Shown here: piece by piece, positions 59,063 through 64,000 of the stretch
Position numbering within the stretch: the first letter of the stretch is position 1
Layout of the letters: every line of letters begins with the position of its first letter
Assembly (NCBI GenBank): GCA_038496445.1
Contig: JALMLS010000268.1
Span: 372,001 to 436,000, forward strand
Length of the DNA stretch: 64,000 nucleotides
DNA from: Trichosphaerium sp. ATCC 40318
Taxonomy: Eukaryota > Discosea > Flabellinia > Trichosidae
Direction: 5' to 3'
Position numbers and translations under genes: made by a program
The notes under the pieces: model-generated
Told to the model about the DNA's origin: nothing
The model's input: only the letters and a program-made list of their open reading frames with translations
Databases searched by the model: none

Positions 59063-59770
59063 TTACAGTTTAGAAGCCCATAGAACAGACTCCAATTGAA
59101 GTTGTAACTCGGGCGTTTGAAGAGGTAGAACATCTACCATACCATTACAAGTCCAAGTCCAAAAGAGACATGGGTTCGTTTCTAAGAAGGCAGTTACTGC
59201 GTTAACGACATTTTTCCACACTTCTAGCTCATCTTTTCGAATCTTAAACCTCCACTGTTTTCCCCGTCGCCTGTGATCTAACATTTCAACCCATCTAAAT
59301 AGTTATGTAAGACAAAAGGGATATTCTACTTTACGCGCTACAAAATCAAAAACCGCAAAAAAAAATTTTAACTAAAACGAGAGCAATTTTTACCTTCCCA
59401 TAGCCTTATATGTACTATAATCATCCTTGGCCTTCTTGGGCTTTTGTATAGTGAACACAGAGAACGCCAACATGAATAAATCGTGGTTTCTAAAGCGAAC
59501 ACAACGTCAGAAAATTAACTTTTAGTCAAAAACTACCAAGAAGGAGAAAATACAAAGAGCGTGGCGTTAATACACGTGATTTCTTTTTTAAACGAAGTGG
59601 ATCTTATAACGGTCTTTGACGTACGTGACGCAATAGAAGTAACCTGAATTATCCCACTTGAGCGTAACGCCAAGACCAAGCTTTGTAACCAAACACAAAG
59701 CATATAATATCGGTCGTGTACTCTTACCAAACCATTCGCAATGACAGTCCCAGTGAGAAATAGAAAACAT
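59063..59770 (-). CDS. Hypothetical protein, three exons
   Basis: Start MFSISHWDCHCEWFGKSTRP at 59770, continuing LGLGVTLKWDNSGYFYCVT to a GTACGT donor, then NHDLFMLAFSVFTIQKPKKA and KDDYSTYKAMGR, and a last exon WVEMLDHRRRGKQWRFKIRK, LETNPCLFWTWTCNGMVDVL ending ESVLWASKL at 59063. About 155 residues, rich in Trp. I do not know the family. Borders are GT-AG and in phase. Confidence 0.55.
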
Positions 59771-59870
59771 GCTCCATGGATTCTACTTATTTGTGAATAA
59801 AAACCGGTTTCAAAACGTCGGGTTTCGAAAAGAATTTCAACAAAAAAGTAATTTCTTCATCTGACGCCTC

Positions 59871-60188
59871 TTAAATAAACGTGTAGCGCTTTTTTTGTAT
59901 ATTTATACGTACAACACCGTTTCTTCCTCTTTTTTGAGCATTTGATATAGTTCTAGGTTGAGTTTTTGTTATTTCAACAGGTGCCGTGTACTCTTGAGAT
60001 TGATTGTTAGGATACCACCCAAAATTGAGCTCCCTAAAGCTCGTTGAGATTGCTTCTTTACTAAACCATTAAACGTGAGGATCGACGTACCTCAAACGCT
60101 CTAAATCTATACCGTCTACATTTAATAATGCGGAAGGAGCGTAATCATGCCATTTGAAATTGCGGTTGAGGTGTTCTTCACGTAACAT
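59871..60188 (-). CDS. Small hypothetical protein, two exons
   Basis: Start MLREEHLNRNFKWHDYAPSA at 60188, an intron with donor GTACGT and acceptor CTTTAG, then RELNFGWYPNNQSQEYTAPV, SNAQKRGRNGVVRINIQKK and the stop at 59871. About 85 residues with a basic C-terminal half. The single frame across the intron supports it; the family is unknown. Confidence 0.5.
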
Positions 60189-62734
60189 TGTTTGTTTTTG
60201 AATATTCGGAACACTCAATTGCTTTGTGTGGCACCACACAAGTTAAAATGCGAACTATTCATTCTGCAAAGTAACACATGGTTTTTAAAAAATAAGCATG
60301 CTACCACACGTGTGTATGAAAAGACACCTGAGGTAGTTTTTTTCCATCACATTTTTTTTTTTTGAAAAAGAAAAAAAAAAACCCTGGGAGGATTGCACCA
60401 GGGCCCTGAAAGAAATGTCGGCAACCTGCGGCACTACGTCACGTTACGTTGTATATACTCTTTTGTAAATATTGTGTAGATATTACCCGCCTGTGTCCTC
60501 AGCGGGCAATTGTTTTGTGCGGTAAACAACAATACAATTTTTGTAATAATAATAATCAGGGAACAAGAAGCTTTTGTAAAAGGCTAGTTTCGCCTTATCT
60601 ATTATAAATAGGTTTAGTTCTAGAAGATGTGTTCATTTCTAGTTCAGTTTCAATAATGGGCTTTGGGATGTCTAAGAAAAACGACATGTGTGCTTAGTTT
60701 CCGCGTTCCTTCATAATGTTATGTGAATACTCGTTTATTTGGTGCTTTATACAGAAAAACAAACAAAGGAAGAAAATTGTTTCCTTTTTGATTTGAGATT
60801 GTTAAGAATAGAACACATCCGGATTTTTAACGACCAAAATCCTCCATATGACACCATATTTTCATATACTCTCGTCACCTTGCACCTTTTTTTAGAGTAT
60901 TTCTAATGAGAGACAAAACCGCTTTTTTAAAACTACTGTATTGCTCGTCGTTTGCACTAAGCTTTTTTTAGGTTGTTTATGCGAGTCCATCTGGTGATTG
61001 TAACTTCGAAACCTCACGCTTTTGCAAGGCAGACAGGCATCAAACTACACAATCACACATCGTTGAACATCCGGTTTGAAAGCGTTCATCAGAAGAGTAG
61101 ATACAAGCAAGATGAAGGTTGGTGAACATGTAGTTTTTTGACACAAAGGGATCAGTAGTTCGGAGACTACAAAGGCAAGCACTCGCTGTATATTAGGCAG
61201 CATACTTTACCTATTTTTTTAACAATATTTTTAGGTCATCATCAAAAGACACCTTTCTCTGGAGAGTGGAGTGTCCGTCAACACCAATCATTTTTTTATC
61301 AAAAAACGAGCCTGTATACCGCCAACCTCGCCATTGGTTTCTAATGACTCAACTATCACGTTGCGGCGCTTTGCAGTTGTTTTTCTCACATACGAACACA
61401 AGTGTACAAAAAGTTCAAAAATACGACTGGCGTGTATGTAGTCAGCTGGCATACGGCTGTGCCATTATGTCTAGGAGGTTGTCGTCTTATTTTTTTGCTA
61501 CTGATGATTGGACGAGTATGCAGTTACGTATCTGAGCCGCAGATGTCTCGTGATACTCATTAGGCAAACATATTCTAAGATTATTGTAGATGTTTGATTA
61601 TTCATCCTAATGGTTCATCAAATAAGCTGGTGCTTACGTCAACGTCATAGACAACGCGCTATATTACTATCTATGCATACAAACTATACTTCATTCAAGC
61701 CAAGCGCCGGAATACGGAGTAGAGCGGACGCAAAGTCGGCAGAAGGATACGATAAGCTTATTCAGACATTGACTATGTCACAAAACCAACAACAAGGTTA
61801 TAACCTCGCGCTTTCTTAGACGATGCGAAAATAATACTGAAGGACATTAATGGGTGTAATGGGTATACTGTAACCCCATGCAATACGCTAAACAGTCACT
61901 TTAAAACAAGCGCGAACACCAACAGTGAACTTTTCAGGCAATCCAACTATATGATGACACTAACGCTACCAAGTAGTTCACAGCCACGAGACAAGGAGTA
62001 AAAGAGTAAGTATTAAACTCCTGTGCGTAAGTTCGTTTTTGTGTAGGTTTCCGTGATAGTATTGGTCGCGACATGAGCTTTGTTGTTCTATGGCAGGACA
62101 ATGAGGTCTTACATAGATAGGAACAAGGGGTATAAAGAAGTGATTTGGTAATGGGCAAATTAATACCCCTAACGTTTTTACGGTCACGTGTTGCGAATAG
62201 GCACGTTTATATTGTCAGTACCTTTAAGATAATCGAACCGTAAAGCGGGTATATGTTTTTTGTTCACTAACTTCTACATTTGTGATTATGTTGAAAATAA
62301 AACAAATAAATGCAGGATTACGATTTTACAATCTCCATGTTATTAGTATTTGACAAAATAAAAATGTGGCGTCAGGTCACTTTTTGCAGCAAAAACTCCG
62401 TTTGTTTTGACTTTAAAGTAGTTCTCAGTTATCCTTTTTAATAACGCACTAATTAATTCTAGATACACCTGTCCAAGGTAGGGTGAAGCAATACAACTCT
62501 ATTGTATCTACCACAGTCAGACCTAAAATACCAATAAAAAGCTTGTTTATTTTTTATCACGTGATACTAGTAACATCTGGGCTGTCGTTGATACCTAGTT
62601 TCGTCCTTTTGTTTTCACCCGAAATTTTTTTTGCCATTTTTTTTTTTTTTTGTGACCTTAAATTGGGAGGTTGAAAAGAACTCCACGTAGCATTACTGCA
62701 AACGTGCTTTTTTGTTTTTGTTATTGATTTATTT
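60189..62734. other. Gene-poor 2.5 kb with short hairpins
   Basis: The largest gap in the window. Open frames (for example plus 61266-61535, plus 61610-61819, minus 61934-62158) carry no motif. A T-run/A-run pair at about 60352-60381 is followed by a hairpin CCCTGG (60382-60387) / CCAGGG (60398-60403) and another, CCCGC (60486-60490) / GCGGG (60502-60506). The block 60382-60510 is visibly more G+C-rich than its surroundings, as structured RNAs can be in such genomes. No tRNA, rRNA, 5S or snRNA consensus was recognised. Confidence 0.4.
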
Positions 62735-64000
62735 TTACAATGGTTGTACAATTTCAACGTTGTTTTCAAACTGATCTCTGAGATCTTTTATGTAATCCAC
62801 AACAGTAACAAAGTCAGGCCGATCTACGCGTTATTAGCAAAAGCAGAAAGTTTGGTCAAAAAAAAAAAAAAAAGTAAAAAATCAACAAAGAATTTTTGGT
62901 ACATACCTTCCGCCTGATACTTCCAACACATACGCATAAGTATCACATATGGTTGTGGATAATGATCAGGTATGGTAGGTGTGAATCCATCATCCCTACA
63001 ACAAGGATTGTTACAAAGAAGGAAGACAACACAAGCTTTTTTCAAAATTTACAAGGTTATACTTACCTTATCATGGCCGCCAAATTCATCATATCAGTCT
63101 CATCTTTATGTGGTGTTCCTTGAGACAACATTTCGTATAATACTTGACCATAACTCCAAACCTAACAGGTCACAGTAAGGTCCAAATACAAAAGTTTCGC
63201 CAGTTAAAAAAAAATAGAAAAAAACAAGAAACAGAAAAGCTTAAACGCAGTTTTCAATTTGCAGATAACGTACATCACTCTTTGTTGAGTATTTTAATGA
63301 AAATGTCTCAGGAGCCATCCAAGCTACTGGACCAAACATTGTTTTGGTCTTACGAACAGCATTAGACTCAACAGAACGACTCATTCCAAAATCACAAATA
63401 ACTGGATTACATCCAGTTCTTAGTAGCACGTTACGTGCTGCAAGATCCCTAAAAATATGCATTAGGTACTGTAGTGCATGGCCTCTTTGGTTGAGTGTAA
63501 TTACCTGTGTACAATACCAGCAGTGTGAAGGTGAAGCATACCATTAGCAGTACCAAGAGAGATGTTATAAATCTCCGCTAGATTTAAAGGACGCTCTTGT
63601 AGGAGCGTTTCTAAACTACCTATAAAAAAAATTTAAGGTTTAGTATATTTGATTATACGATTACAAATCGAGACATCGAAGACCTCCGGAGTAGCGTTTT
63701 CCAAACTTCTAAAATAATAATAAAACGAAACACTTGCCTCTCTCAATGTACTCCATGACTAGTACTGGCATTGTATCTTGTATTGATATCCCGTATATTG
63801 TTAATACATTTGGATTAGGTTCCAGAGAGCTTAAAACAAGCGCAGTTAGGAGTAGAAGAGAGAAAAAGGTAGAAAGACGTACAGAAAAGTTTCTACTTCA
63901 CGCAAAAACTGAAAAATCTCGCTCTGTTCGATTGATTTCTGCACGTGCCGTCAGGGGAGTTCGTTTATTACCAATTGATAAATTAGAAAAGTGACGTACT
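62735..64000 (-). CDS. Protein tyrosine kinase, C-terminal kinase domain (5' part outside window)
   Basis: The minus-strand exons read, N to C: FLREVETF and LSLEPNPNVLTIYGI (alpha C to beta 4), MPVLVMEYIERG (hinge), SLETLLQERPLNLAEIYNIS, MLHLHTAGIVH, RDLAARNVLL (tyrosine-kinase catalytic loop HRDLAARN), VICDFGMSR, VAWMAPETFSLKYSTKSDVW, SYGQVLYEMLSQGTPHKDET, DHYPQPYVILMRMCW and RPDFVTVVDYIKDLRDQF. The end is NNVEIVQPL at 62735. HRDLAARN with MAPE/F marks a cytoplasmic tyrosine kinase. Two introns in the N-lobe have GC donors (GCAAGT and probably GCACGT). The glycine loop and any regulatory domains lie right of the window. The group is abundant in animals and their unicellular relatives. Confidence 0.88.

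Noticed and set aside
61600-61830. Possible tRNA or other small RNA in the gene-poor block
   Set aside because: No A/B box pair, no cloverleaf and no CCA-adjacent stem could be found by eye.

Overview
The window is eukaryotic nuclear DNA from an intron-rich, gene-dense unicellular organism. Most genes are cut by short introns (about 40 to 110 bases) whose donors are usually GTACGT, GTAAGT or GTATGT, and spliced reading frames rebuild recognisable eukaryotic proteins. Gene spacing is often only 100 to 300 bases. A cytoplasmic-type tyrosine kinase (HRDLAARN motif), a DZF-domain protein, a mucin-type WxxW domain and LD motifs joined to filamin repeats recall unicellular relatives of animals (Holozoa). 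I treat that as an inference; an amoeba or another protist cannot be excluded. Exon borders were worked out by hand, so outer coordinates are firmer than inner ones.

Layout. 1-5.2 kb: end of an F-box/MYND gene, a Ser/Thr kinase and an RGG-dsRBD-DZF RNA-binding protein. 5.3-11.4 kb, minus strand: an LD-motif/filamin-repeat protein, a Rab GTPase with an N-terminal myristoylation signal and no C-terminal cysteine, and an F-box protein with a DGHHK motif. 11.5-20.3 kb, plus strand: NCKAP1/Nap1 of the WAVE complex, an unknown gene and an F-box/LRR gene. 20.4-25.2 kb, minus: a mucin-like membrane protein and an ER/Golgi MRH-domain protein. 25.3-33.2 kb, plus: ankyrin protein, a gene-poor kilobase with a possible remnant, a secreted WxxW plus Pro/Thr-repeat protein, an LRR gene and a START-domain protein. 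33.5-45.1 kb: penicillin-acylase family hydrolase (minus), F-box plus MORN-like repeat gene (plus, almost intronless), Clu-domain protein and F-box/PI-PLC-X protein (both minus). 45.5-47.5 kb: a protein built from repeated GG...YP..W modules. 47.5-54 kb: small or uncertain genes, an intronless SMP-30-like propeller gene and a decayed copy of the MORN-like gene. 54.5-64 kb, minus: a tandem GT8 glycosyltransferase, gankyrin, two small genes, a 2.5 kb gene-poor stretch and a tyrosine kinase that runs off the right edge.

Themes. (1) Actin, adhesion and membrane traffic: Nap1, the LD/filamin protein, the Rab, START, PLC-X, the MRH protein, GT8 and two Pro/Thr-rich surface or secreted proteins. (2) At least five genes begin with F-box-like segments fused to different C-terminal parts (MYND, DGHHK, LRR, PLC-X, MORN-like), suggesting an expanded set of ubiquitin-ligase adaptors. 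(3) The palindrome CACGTG is strongly over-represented (about 70 copies counted by eye, roughly 9 expected), and several introns are GC-AG with GCACGT donors. (4) Nearly intronless genes of giant-virus-like repeat type (LRR 'GVHTIDLS', MORN-like) sit among intron-rich neighbours.
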